DNA of 64,000 bases from Dimorphilus gyrociliatus (taxonomy: Eukaryota > Annelida > Polychaeta > Dinophilidae): the NCBI GenBank assembly GCA_904063045.1, contig CAJFCJ010000007.1:3975404-4039403 (forward strand). Direction: 5' to 3'. This document shows positions 33,771 to 50,249 of the stretch, piece by piece. Numbering within the stretch: position 1 is the first letter of the stretch; each line of letters opens with the position of its first letter. Made by a program: the position numbers and the translations under genes. The notes beneath the pieces are model-generated. The model had not been told where the DNA came from. It worked only from the letters and a program-made list of their open reading frames with translations, and ran no database searches.

Positions 33771-35381
33771 CTAGATCTTTACTTCATGTTGGCATACAGG
33801 ACATTTGGCAAAACGCTGCAGAGAGCAGAATATTAATTTGAATTAAGGAGTTAAGTTTATTCAATTAAACAAACCTTAAGCCATTCATCTATACACTTAT
33901 TATGATACTTGTGCAGGCATGGTAATGTTTTTAATTTATGACCAGTTTTGTACTTTTCTAGGCAAATGACGCATGATGCCGATTGACTCTCTTCTTTTTG
34001 TGATTCTGTATCTGTTTCTTTTTCTAAAAAAATAACAATAATGGCTTTAATATAACAAATTAAATGCAATGCGTACTTTTTTCAGTGAAAGATGATGTAG
34101 GAAGAGCATCGAGAGCTTCCTTATTAAGACCTCGACTTTTAACATCTCCAACACGTTCAGCTAACTCCCACAGACTCTGGAAAGAATCTTAGATAAAGTA
34201 GATATTAATAAGGTACAGAATTTTACCTCGTAGTCATTTTCTGAGAAATCTCCTTGATTTATCATAACACCATACCTTTGTAAATTTCCAGGAACTGATG
34301 AGGTTCTCTGTAAATTAAATAATGGTATAGATATTTATTTGTATACTCTCCTGGTAAATTAATATGGAAAAAGTAGAATGTTAGGACTAAAGCAACATAC
34401 ATTAAAAATAATTACTTCTTCAGGTGGCGGATTAACCATAGCAAACTGGAAACTGTTTAATCCGTTGTTTCGGTTTACGTTATAAGGCGCAACTGCTAGC
34501 AATTATTGTGATGAATAGGAAATAAAACTGTTTATTCTAAAAACATACCTGTAAGGATGCTTCTACTACCCCGTCTAACCCCTGGATATCTATGTCCTTG
34601 AATATTCTATTACGAAAGAGTGCCAGATTTTAAATGATTTAATCTCATAATTAAAAAAGTATTACAAATATACGCACTCTCACAGTCGATATTCTTACTC
34701 TATCGTCTTCTTCTCCTTCTTCGCTTGGACCGGCTCCATTATCGACTTCCTGACTACTATCTAGTGAATTCTGTGAGTAGGTTTGAGCCTGTAGCAATTG
34801 AGCACTTTCCTCGTCGATCTCGGTCTGATGTGTAGTCAAAAAAAAATTATAGATTGCGCAGTGTAGTCTTTCTTGCTTTTTTTAGTCCATATTTACCTGT
34901 ATTCTCCTAGCCACCAGCGCGTCGTCGTTTCGAACATCATTGGATACAGATGGTCCAAAGGCACCAATCTCTTCTATATCATCTGAGGAATCAGTATCGT
35001 CCTGAGAGACTTGTAAAAGATTTGGCCCATATATATTCCTAGCATTCCTGTCGTCGTGAACACAGATAATTTCTGGACTATTGTTCAATTCATCATGTAG
35101 TTGCTGAGCTAAGCTGAGGTCGCATATCATTCTTCTTTCGTCCTCCTATATATAAAATAATATAGAGAGATATTCCTGGTAATTTTCATGCTTTGAGAAT
35201 AAAAAATTTGGAAATTAAGCCTACTAAAGATGAGTCAAGTGCTTAAAACCTATACAAACTTTCATAATATTCAGTGAATTAGATAGTTATTACTTGCCTC
35301 AATTTTCTTTGCCAACTCGTAATCAGACTGTATATTGTCTTTGCTCCTCTTGGATTCTTTTTTGTTCTTTTGGTCAGCCAT
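33771..35381 (-). CDS. RING-H2 E3 ubiquitin ligase
   Basis: Predicted ubiquitin ligase of the RNF12/38/111-like RING-H2 type. Exon 1 (35381-35298) encodes MADQKNKKESKRSKDNIQ and ends YELAKKIE. The next exons are acidic and disordered with helical repeats (SLAQQLHDELNN, SAQLLQAQTY) that resemble ubiquitin-interacting helices, then an Arg-rich piece (GHRYPGVRRGSRSIL) and SFQFAMVNPPPEEV. The C-terminus reads GDVKSRGLNKEALDALPTSS, then the RING: CVICLEKYKTGHKLKTLPC, LHKYHNKCIDEWLK, KCPVC, ending QHEVKI. All eight zinc ligands are visible in C3H2C3 order. The first intron begins GCAAGT rather than GT. I cannot assign a specific ortholog. Confidence 0.85.
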
Positions 35382-35794
35382 TTGAGCGATAAAGTGTTCT
35401 GTTCTGGAACAGTGATAATTAAAAATTCCAAATAATAGTTAAATCTTGAATCTTCTATAATTTGAGGTTGTAAAAAGAGATCTCGAAGCAGTCCTCTTAG
35501 CCTCACCGTGACCAAACAATATGTGTGCGCTTGTAGTTTTTTATTTGTCCATTGAAAACCGGTTAGTATATTAAACTTACCGGTTACTGAAAAATCAATT
35601 TAATATGGCGGATAATTTAAAATTATTGTGATCATACGTTCGCGTTGTAAAAGCCTTGAGTATGGTAATGAAAAAGACTAGTTTAGTTTTATTATGTACT
35701 TTTATGAAATCTGTATTTAGACGAGATAAAAGAGAGGAAAATAAAGCTCATGTATAAAGAGTCGATTGTATTTTATACGCAGTATGATACTTCT
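35382..35794. other. gap between RING gene and TBCD
   Basis: 413 bp; includes ATATGGCGGAT at 35603-35613 and AT-rich sequence. This is the probable promoter of the RING gene and the 3' end of TBCD. No gene seen. Confidence 0.35.
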
Positions 35795-41283
<5,489 letters not shown>

Positions 41284-41675
41284 TACTGCTTTTCTTACTC
41301 TTCTCTCAAGCTTCTTTTCAACTTATCGGCTTTTCAAGTCAACAATTTCTGACTGGAAACGGGAGCATAAATTTAATAGCCCAAACAGGTGTCGCTATAT
41401 ACTTCCGTCAAAAAATATTATGTAGCAAGAAAAATAATAAAAAACCGATAAAAGAGTTTATTTTTAAAGCAAATACGTTCAAAAGTTAAATTTTTTGAAA
41501 GGAAACGTATGATCAATTAAAAATTACTTTGTATTGTATTTGCTTTAATATCTTTCTTTTCATCAAAATATGATCATGTGATTATCATGTGACATTCTTG
41601 TTTATAGGCGGAAAGATATCGACATCTGAACAGATTGGAATTTTAGTGTAACTAATATTCAAAAAAACGTGAATA
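41284..41675. promoter_or_regulatory. shared divergent promoter region, TBCD / arylsulfatase
   Basis: 392 bp between divergent starts. It contains ATCATGTGATTATCATGTGACAT at about 41573-41594, a tandem CATGTGA pair resembling the CACGTGA/TCATGTGA elements bound by MiT/TFE lysosomal regulators. That would suit a lysosomal sulfatase. Motif inference only. Confidence 0.4.
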
Positions 41676-43714
41676 ATGAGACTGCTTTTTAGCATAGTTT
41701 TATTAAAACTTCTATACATTTCTATAACCTATTGCTCAAGACCAAATATTGTTCTTATATTAGCTGATGACTTGGTAGGAAAATTTGCTTTTAAACTCTA
41801 TGTTCATTAATAGCTTCATTTTTAAGGGTTGGAATGATGTAGGATTTCATGGGTCTCATGATATTCCAACTCCGAACTTAGATGCATTAGCCTACGATGG
41901 AATAATTTTAAATAATTATTACGTTCAACCAATTTGCACACCTACCAGATCATGTTTGATGAGTGGAAGATATCCAATTCACACTGGTAAATTCTATTTA
42001 TAATTTTTAACGAATATTAGATTCAAACAGATGCAAAATCAAACTTTTCTTAGGTATGCAGCATAGCGTTATATATAGTGCACAACCTTACGGTTTACCA
42101 CTTAACAATACTATCTTGCCAGAATATTTAAATACTATTGGATATGAATCGCATATTGTTGGAAAGGTATCATTTAAGCAATCAAAGAATAAATTACTAA
42201 AGAAATTAATATTATTATCATTTTAGTGGCATCTTGGGCACTATGCCAAAGATTATACACCTCTAAAACGTGGCTTTAAGTCTCATTATGGTTACTACAT
42301 GGGTATGGAGGACTACTATGAACACACACATACTGCGGGAGGTCCTACTAGCGTAAATATTAAAAATTGATAATTTGAATACCATATTTATACGTAAATT
42401 TGCCAATTTTACTTTAAGAATGGTGACTGGGGTTTTGATTTTAGAGATAACGAAAGAGTAGCAAAGGAATTGTGGGGAAACTATTCGACAGACATCTTTA
42501 CTAATAGAGCAATAGATATTATAGAAAAGCATGATAAAGAAAGAGTAAGTTGATTTTATCTTCTTCTTCTTCTTCTTCTTCTTAGTAATATATTTAACAA
42601 ACGTTAATTTGTATACTGTTTTCTTAATATTTATTACAGCCTCTATTCCTATATTTCGCTCATCAAGCTGTTCATAGCGCCAATAATCTAAATACAATTC
42701 AACCTCCTCCAAGGTTTTTGGATAAATTTGAGCATATTACTAATCCTCAGAGGAGAAAATTTGCTGGAGCGGCTGCAGCTTTAGATGAATCGGTTGGTAG
42801 ATTAATTGAATCGTTAAAGAAGCAAAATATGCTTGAAAATACTTTTATTGTATTTTCAACGGATAATGGTGGACCAGCAAATGGTTTTGATATGAACATG
42901 GCCTCAAATGAGCCTCTTCGAGGGGTTAAGGCAACTTTATGGGAAGGAGGAGTTAGAGGAACAGGATTTGTTTGGTCAAAACTACTTAAGAAATCTGGCT
43001 ATGTAAATAATGATTTAATGCACGTATCTGATATTTTACCAACTGTTCTAAGAGTTGCTGGTTACGATATGTTTAAAGTAGGTGTTACTTTTCATTTCAC
43101 TGAAACTTATTAGTTTGTAATGTATAATAATGACATTTAATAAATAGTTACCAAAGGACTTGGACGGTTTTGACCAATTGGATGTTTTAAACGGCGTAGA
43201 TCAAGGAGGAAGAACGGAAGTGTTATTAAATATTGATCCAATTCAAAAAACATCTGCATTTAGAATGAGAGATATGAAAGTTATATCAGGCGAATACGAT
43301 AGTGGTCAATGGGATGGCTGGTATAAAACTCCAAAGTTTAATAAAGAAGCAACAGTAAAAAGTTTACAAGAGGCTAATCAAATTGATTATACAACCGAAA
43401 TATTGAATAATTTAGGGAAAAGCTTAAAATATAGGAAACCAGTAAAAATAAAGTGCGGACCACCGCCGGAAAAGCGTAATTGCTTTCCTGGAAAACATCC
43501 GTGTCTTTTCAATGTAACAGAAGATCCTTGCGAATATAAAAATATTGCGTCAACTTATCCAAAAATTGTTGAGCAACTACAAAACAGATTGAATGAATAC
43601 AAAAGAAAAATGATTTGGCCACTAAATACTCAAGTGGATCCAAAAGGTTTGCCAAGTAATAATGGTGGAGTGTGGGGACCTTGGATCAATTTAACCAAGT
43701 CCAATATATTATAA
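41676..43714 (+). CDS. ARSB: arylsulfatase B/I/J-like sulfatase
   Basis: Lysosomal or secreted sulfatase of the ARSB group (vertebrate ARSB cleaves N-acetylgalactosamine-4-sulfate). Starts with a signal peptide ([16 protein letters not shown]), then [12 protein letters not shown], whose two Asp bind calcium, and [20 protein letters not shown]. The active-site segment [20 protein letters not shown] contains the Cys converted to formylglycine (CxPxR). The rest follows the family: [64 protein letters not shown]. The ending is [13 protein letters not shown] and GVWGPWINL. About eight exons. All catalytic features visible are intact. ARSB and ARSI/J cannot be separated here. Confidence 0.93.
42558..42585. 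repeat. (TTC)n microsatellite in an arylsulfatase intron
   Basis: About nine TTC units lie just upstream of an intron end, acting as an extended polypyrimidine-like tract. Confidence 0.8.
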
Positions 43715-44013
43715 TATCAGCTTTCAATAACTTTGATTAGTAGTTTTGTTTATATTATTAATAAAGGCAATCAATGATGATTTATTTTATCATGTCTATT
43801 ATTATTCCTTTTATCTCTATGTATAGATGTTTTATTATATTAATTTATTTATGTATTCTTTATTTAATTGATAAAGTTAATTCATTATAACTAGGAAACT
43901 ATTTTTCTTTAAGAAGGGGTAAGCATATTTGAACATAGGTGTCGCTAAAAACACCCTTTTGCGACCTTGACAACGCTGGACGCCGTTTCAGGAAATTTAG
44001 CGAAAGGAATAAA

Positions 44014-45141
44014 ATGTATAAGAGAGAAAAGTCGTTAAATATTAAAGGATCAGCATCAGCTGTGTGTAATAATTTAAGTGTTAATGTTCAGCCTGATAAA
44101 GATCGTATTACTTATGCCGTTGTTCATAAAAGCGTTGTAAATATTACAACGTCTTCTGTAGACGGTAGGAATATTGCAGCCAGGCAAGTTGTTTGCAAAG
44201 AACAATCATCGACAGCATCGTGTATCATTATTCAAGCTAAAATTGTAACAGTCAGTATCTTTTACATTTGACGATACTGTTTAATTGATTATTTCTTGAG
44301 AGAACACTTTTTTAACTTTTATAAAATGGCGCAACAGGTAGCTGGAAGACAAATCTTAGTTGTAACTTCTCAAAAGGGAATCCATATGTACGAGTTGGAA
44401 GGTCTTCTACCAATATACGCGCATACTCTCCCAGAACCTGAACCAGCTTGTACATGCACTCTAGCCAAAGGAATAGCTGTTTTATTAAATAATGTTATTA
44501 CAATTGGAACGTATGAAGGACATGTAATGGTTTTAAGCATTCCAGGAAAAGGTAATAACATTCAGTTGGTGGAAACTCTTAGAAACCATTCTTTTCCGAT
44601 ATCGGCTCTTGATGGAATTGGAGATATCCTTGCCGTTGTGGACGAGAGAGGACAAATATCTACATGGAGAGCTGGTCAACCCTTTGAGAAGGTAAAATAG
44701 ACTTTTTCGCCAATAAACAATTATTTCTCTTCCTTCTTCTAGCTGCTCGTCGGAACTGTTGGTATAAATCCGAGTGATTGCGTCACCTCATTAGTTTTGT
44801 GCCCCAACGACTTAATAGCTTGCTCAACGACTTCGGGATGCATACGCTTTCTCTCCTTTCAAACGTGTTGTACCTTAGCCCATATTGACGCACATGCTCG
44901 TTGCATAACAAGTTTAAGCATCGCTCCCTCATCCGGCTTGATCCTCAGTACTTCAGAAGATTCAACTGTTAGAGTTTGGAAAGTAGCTAGATCTAAATCC
45001 GACTTAGATATCAAACTAGAATTTTCGGAACACATAAAAGATGCGCAACTCCAAGGAGGAGCTTTCCTAAGCCCAAATGGATACGCATTCGCGGCAAGCT
45101 ATTACGATAGTAGCGAGCTAGTATTTTTTACTTTTAAATAA
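44014..45141 (+). CDS. WDR54: WDR54
   Basis: WD40-repeat protein (vertebrate WDR54 forms cross-linked multimers and influences EGF receptor signalling). The conserved start MYKREKSLNIKGSASAVCNN matches MFRRERSIPLRGSAAALCNN in vertebrates, so I chose 44014 over an in-frame ATG at 43939. Exon 1 continues ITYAVVHKSVVNI. After an intron of about 90 bp (about 44249-44338) exon 2 reads QILVVTSQKGIHMYELEG, GTYEGHVMVLSIPGKGNNIQ and DERGQISTWRAG. The last exon has INPSDCVTSL, DAHARCITSLSIAPSSG, SEDSTVRVWKVAR and GYAFAASYYDSSE. About 330 residues, as expected. Confidence 0.92.
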
Positions 45142-45936
45142 TCAAGACTAAATTAAAGCTGGGTAAAATAAAAGTTCTTAAAAGTTCTTTAATTTTTAAA
45201 GATAAGATTTTAAATTTCATTTTCAACAGACCGTTCAGGAAATTTACTATAAAGATCTCATTCAATTTGTCTTAGTCCATAATTAACGTAATTAGTATTA
45301 TATAACATTCACTTCACTAAAATGCAACAATAATAAGAGAAGAGCGTGATTTTACCATGTTGTTATTCATTCTATTGCATTCATAATATTTAGCAATTTA
45401 TCTAATTGTAAGTTTGTTTAAACGCAAGAATTTTATATAATTCAAAGAAGGATTATACTAATATTTTATGAAACTGAATATATGGGGAAAATGATTTACA
45501 CACCTAAAGGAGACAAAAAAATCCTTAAGAAAGCCGTATTTTTCTCTCTTTCAAAACAGTACAATACTAATGTTGATTGCAAGTTGTCATTGTTTCAATA
45601 CATTGTGAAAAAGGAAAAATATATCCTACTTGAAAGGAATTATTATACTAAAATAATAAAAAAAAAAACTTGCACAATATAAACCTTATAAGTAGAGATA
45701 TTTGTATAACTTTTACAAACAAAGGCAAACACTGTACATTAGCTGGAAATGAGTTCATTATGTGTAAGTAATAGTAAAATTTGTTTAATACACTTACACG
45801 CTTGAAAAATAGCTTGAATAATAATATTTTTTGTATTAAATTTCAATGTTTTTTTTTTTAATATTATAAGAAAAAATAATAAGAATTCAACAAATTTGAA
45901 ACTAAGTTACAATTTTACAAGTGAAAGAACTAACGA
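45142..45936. other. 795-bp convergent gap
   Basis: Lies between the 3' ends of WDR54 and the SLC25A carrier. AT-rich. An ATG ORF at 45482-45682 is Lys/Ile/Tyr-rich, with no homology that I recognise and no splice structure. No gene supported. Confidence 0.4.
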
Positions 45937-48395
45937 TTAGTCTGTTATTTTATTCATTTGGACCTCTGTCTTTTGAATTTGACTATTATAATTAGCGAAG
46001 AACACCTTTCCATATTCGTATGACGATATCATAATGGCACAAGCGGGAGCGATTTTCACCACTCTTGGTACTAGGCCTGTAAATAAAGCTCTAATTCCCT
46101 GTTGCATATATAATTTTCTAATTTGCGATAATGTCGATGATGAGGTTGCTGATTTACCTTTAAGAAGAGATAGGTAGTAAGGAGGTTTGTTTATAAAGTA
46201 TTAAATGAGCTTAATAAATTACTCACTGGTAAACTTCGATAGCTCTTCTCCTACTGCAATTTGTTGATGAGTTTTTATTACATCAAAAGGAAGAGTGACT
46301 ATGGCCGCAAACTGTTTTTTTTTTGGAATTTGCTAATAAAAAAAGTAAAAGTCTAAATAAGAAAATTTACCGTTCCCGATATTGCACCGGCGTAAAAGGA
46401 TTGTAAGAAGGTTGGTTGAGTGCATCCAGCAAGGTTCATTTGTTTTGATTTCAATAACTCATAACCGTACCAGTAAAGAGCTAGGTAATAATAGAAGATT
46501 ATTTTAAATTACATTAAATAGAGGACTAATTTAATTTAATCATAATAATTTACCAGAGAAAGGAACATCTCTTAATAAAGTTGATCCTAAACCTCTCATG
46601 ACTGTTGATATTCCTTCACTTTTTATAGATAATCTAATTGCTTTAGATAATTCTCTATAAGAAAGTCGTTCTGATTGCATTTTCGTTCTTATTAATTCAA
46701 GTGGACTTATTAATGTAACTGCACCGACTAGTTGATAAAAATAGAATACATTAATAATTATCTATAAAAAATTTGTATAAAATAGAAAACAAACCTCTTG
46801 CGACTGACCCAGCAACTATTGCAATATGTGCACGACTGGCATCACCATCTTTGTAACCCATATAATACTTTAAATGATCATAACATGTGAAATAAACAAC
46901 TGTTGCTGGTACAGCCATAGCTCTAGTAAAAGAAACAGTTGATTGTAGTTAAGAAAACTATTCTATATAAATACAATACATACAATGTTGGAGGTAGACC
47001 ACTCCATAACCTTGTAATTCCTTCGTATCTGGCTATCTTTACGAAAGCATCCTAGAAATAACAAAAATACTATTATAAGATTTCTTATGTAAAAACATTG
47101 CAAATAGAAATATACGGTATTTAAATTATGCTCCTATGCTAATAATTCCCTTTCATGTAATCATACCAAAGTCCTATAAAGCATATATATAGTATATAAG
47201 CATACAGGAAAGATACACCACCTCCCCTGAATGCCTTTTGGAGAATAGTTGTATTTCATCATTTAAGTTATACCAATGGTAGGTTCAGTTATCAAGACCA
47301 TAAAAGTTAAACTTTATTTCATTTGTGAAAACTTCTTGATCAGAAAGATAAAAGTTATATATATTAATAATATACACAGTATATAACTTGTCTCAGACTT
47401 CGTTAATAATAAAAGAACAACTTAACACTGTAAAATTAAGATTCTAGCATGTATCAAGATCATAGACGTGATAATAATTCTACAATAACAGCTTTTAAAC
47501 AAGATTATATCTTTATTTATATTATCTACCTATCGTACAAATCAATATAGTTGTTTATTAGTTATTTAATATTTTCCTAATTAATAGGCTGCTCTCGGTG
47601 GATAGCGAAAATTCAATAGTTAAAGACTTTTACTATTATTTCTGTTTTTTTTCTATAAATCATTTTTTTAAATTTAATGATAAAGAATTAATTATTTTCT
47701 AAAGACAATATTTAGAATAAAAATTCGCTACCCACCAAAGTTCCGTGAAATTTTCTAATTCTTTTCGAATTAAAGGATTCTTTTAAAATTGCAGGATCTA
47801 TTACATAGCACCATCCGCATTGCCTCATTCTCCAATTAGCACACCTACAACTCTTACTCTAAAAAATGTTCTAAATAATTTTGCTCTTTTTCTAAGTTAA
47901 CTTGAAAACTTACGAAGGTCCCAGTAAACTTTCCCGGTGTTTGATACCAAGGTCTTGGCCTCGTTGAATTTAGGCAAGTACATAGATGATCCATTAACCC
48001 ATTGCAGTATAGAAAGCATTGTCCTGTTTTAAATGGCTTTGCTTGTGATTGAAGGCGAATTTTTATGACATCCAAAGGGGTAACTGGAATTTTTGAACCA
48101 TACTATTATCAAGCAGTCTGATAAAACACTTTATATTCGATATTACTATGAGAGTAAGTTACTTTCAAAGATAAACTCTGAATTAATTTTGCAATTATAA
48201 GTTTTATTTTTTATGAAATATACTTTCATTGATAATTTAGATATAAACATGAGAGAACGAAAATGGGTTTCGGCGAAATTGCGTCATGAAGAACAATCTT
48301 ACCGAATAACGAAGTTAGAATTGCGCCAGAACAGCTAGCAACCATTTGCTGCCCAGTAGTTATTTTTATAGGTCTGTCATTTCTTTCTTGTTGCA
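45937..48395 (-). CDS. SLC25A40: SLC25A39/40 mitochondrial glutathione carrier
   Basis: Six-helix inner-membrane carrier that imports glutathione. Start 48395 gives MQQERNDRPIKITTGQQMVA and SCSGAILTSLF. Then the first carrier signature TPLDVIKIRLQSQAK and the matrix loop GQCFLYCNGLMDHLCTC, PWYQTPGKFTGTF. Later exons: DAFVKIARYEGITRLWSGLP, AMAVPATVVYFTCYDHLKYY, the second signature SPLELIRTKMQSERLSY, LRDVPFSALYWYGYELLK, the third LPFDVIKTHQQIAVGEEL and VVKIAPACAIMISSYEYGK. The order and length follow human SLC25A40 closely. Four Cys lie in the first matrix loop, where the mammalian SLC25A39 loop binds an iron-sulfur cluster. The intron after that loop is about 860 bp and contains an extra in-frame exon (separate entry). 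Confidence 0.95.
47736..47858 (-). CDS. SLC25A40: predicted Cys-rich cassette exon of the SLC25A39/40 gene
   Basis: Within the large intron after the matrix-loop exon, a 123-nt segment is flanked by a good acceptor (CATTTTTTAG) and the donor GTGGGT. It is open in exactly the phase (0 to 0) that joins the upstream ...GKFTGTF and the downstream DAFVKIARYEG. It encodes SKSCRCANWRMRQCGWCYVI, continues for 21 more residues and ends RIRKFHGTL, echoing KFTGTF at the end of the preceding exon. The spacer to the preceding exon is about 54 bp. If included it inserts 41 residues with a CxC...CxxC pattern in the iron-sensing loop. Without splicing out it would stop a few codons later. No transcript evidence is available. 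Confidence 0.6.
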
Positions 48396-48777
48396 TTTTT
48401 AAAGGTAAGAATTAATAGTAATCGACATATACATCAATAAAGATAGCTCATGTGGTCAACGTCCTGACCTTGACCTCGACTGTTTTTTCTTTTTAGACTG
48501 GTACAAGTATCTACAGAAAAGTTGTCCTTACTTTTGAAAAAGCAAGAGAATTAGTAAATAAAATATATTAAGGCTGTTAAAATAAACTACTTTGTTAGAA
48601 CTTTATAAAAAAGTAGAGATATTGCAATTTTTTCTTAAAAAAAGAAAACAATTGTAATATATTACATTATATAATTTATTTAAAAAAGTACAAGAAAAAA
48701 CAATTCAAAAAACAAAAAAAAAGGATGTATTTGACTATTTATCGAATGTAAGAGAAACAAAAAAACATTTCTAATAA
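48396..48777. promoter_or_regulatory. divergent promoter region, SLC25A40 / three-repeat gene
   Basis: 382 bp between divergent starts. At 48465-48476 it has TGACCTTGACCT (AGGTCAAGGTCA on the minus strand), two nuclear-receptor half-sites in direct repeat with no spacer, with a further GGTCA-like half-site about ten bases upstream. It lies about 70 bp upstream of the carrier start codon. ERR/HNF4/PPAR-type control of a mitochondrial gene would be plausible. Confidence 0.45.
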
Positions 48778-50091
48778 ATGGCAACGGAAACATTAACGAA
48801 AGATGAAAATGGGGAAATTTACCCACTGCCAGAATATAAATTATATAATGAAACACTTAAAAAGGAAGGTCTTCGTATGCCAAATCCAGCGTACAGCGTA
48901 TTTAAGGAAGAAGAAGATATTAACGCTTTACAAAAATTAGGGCGATTTATAAGCCGCGATAAACGTAGGTACTTAATAAATATGCATTTAATTATGAATA
49001 TGTACCAGTTAATTATATTAATATTGCTGTATATAATAAATATTTGTAAAGCAATTCCTGCTGATTTCTATGAAAAGGGTTGGCGTGAATATTACTCAAT
49101 TAGCATGGATAAAGTAAATCCTCATTGGATATTTAAAGGATATATTAAAGTATTTAAGGATAACTGTAGCATTCCTCAAAATTTAATAAAAAAACCTAAC
49201 ATTTCAACTAATTTATCAAATGATTTAAATATTTATCATAACACTGAAAACCCATTCTATCATCCGGAGTATGCTGAATATCATAGGGTCTTACAAAGAG
49301 ATAATTTACGTATGCCAAGTCCAGGATATAGTTTAGCGAATGAATTAGCCGATTTATTGAAATTAAAGAAAGCAGAACGATACTTAGGACCAGATGAAGA
49401 ATGTCCTAAGGAAAAGGGTTGGGTTACCTATTATACTTTAAAGAACAATGAAGAGAGGAACGAAAAAGAATGGATATTTCACGGTAAATCTATATAAGGC
49501 ATTGATTTGTAAAAATGTTTTCTTTTTGAAATAGGGTATATTCACGTTTATAAAGACCACAATCATCAATATCAACCGTTGGGCAATAATAGCATTGAAG
49601 AGCCCTACATATTTCCGAAATATGAGGAATACGATACAATTTTACGTAAAGATGGATTTCGCATGCCTAATCCTGGCTATAGTTTAATTGCTGAAATGGG
49701 AGACATACTTAAACTTCAATTAGCTAAAAGATATCGTGGATTGCGAGAAGGAGCTCCAGAAGAAGATGGATGGGTTGAGTACTATTCGATAAAAGAGAAT
49801 AAAAAGACCAAAGAGAAAAATGCAGTTTTACAAGGTTTTGTCAAAGTTTATACGTCAGAAAATACCGAATCAAATTTATCTGGTCCAACGTCAAATATAA
49901 GAACAAGAACTTCTAATACAACTAGTCAGAGCGCTAAAAGAATTCGATTTTCAGAAATGCCTCAGATAAAAGACAATTTCGAACAAGGGCGATCACCGAT
50001 AATTCCCAGGTCAAATAGACCTATTTACGAGAATGAATGTTGTATCTGTTACTTATTTAATTGGTGTAAAAATTATATTCGATCAAAATAA
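48778..50091 (+). CDS. unrecognised protein with three tandem repeats of about 90 residues
   Basis: Three exons joined at a GTAGGT...AAAG intron (about 48965-49051) and a GTAAAT...ATAG intron (about 49484-49534). The protein has three diverged copies of one unit. Each opens with Pro-x-Tyr-x-x-Tyr and a (G/N)-(L/F)-R-M-P-(N/S)-P-(A/G)-Y-S core: EGLRMPNPAYS, DNLRMPSPGYS, DGFRMPNPGYS. Each then has an acidic helix (EMGDILKLQLAKRYRG in copy 3) and a GW..YYS/T segment, and closes with a Gly-(Y/F)-(I/V)-x-V-(Y/F)-K/T strand. The tail is Ser/Thr/Arg-rich and ends with a Cys cluster (ENECCICYLFNWCKN) that could be lipidated. No signal peptide. I cannot name the family; it is probably lineage-restricted. 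Confidence 0.75.
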
Positions 50092-50249
50092 TTATTTTAG
50101 AGTTGTTAAATAGAAGAGAAAGAGAAAAAAATCATAATGATCAATCATTAATCTGTCAAATAATTTTTTTTAAGTATTATTTTCAATATTATTCACTCTC
50201 TAAGTTGAACGTCACTTTTTAAGCTTATAAGTATCTTCTTCTTGCAGAG

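Noticed and set aside
42263-42712. 149-codon minus-strand ORF across arylsulfatase exons and an intron
   Set aside because: It includes the (TTC)n repeat read as poly-Lys and overlaps well-supported plus-strand exons.
45482-45682. 66-codon plus-strand ORF after WDR54
   Set aside because: Lys/Ile/Tyr-rich with a poly-Lys run; consistent with AT-rich 3' UTR sequence.
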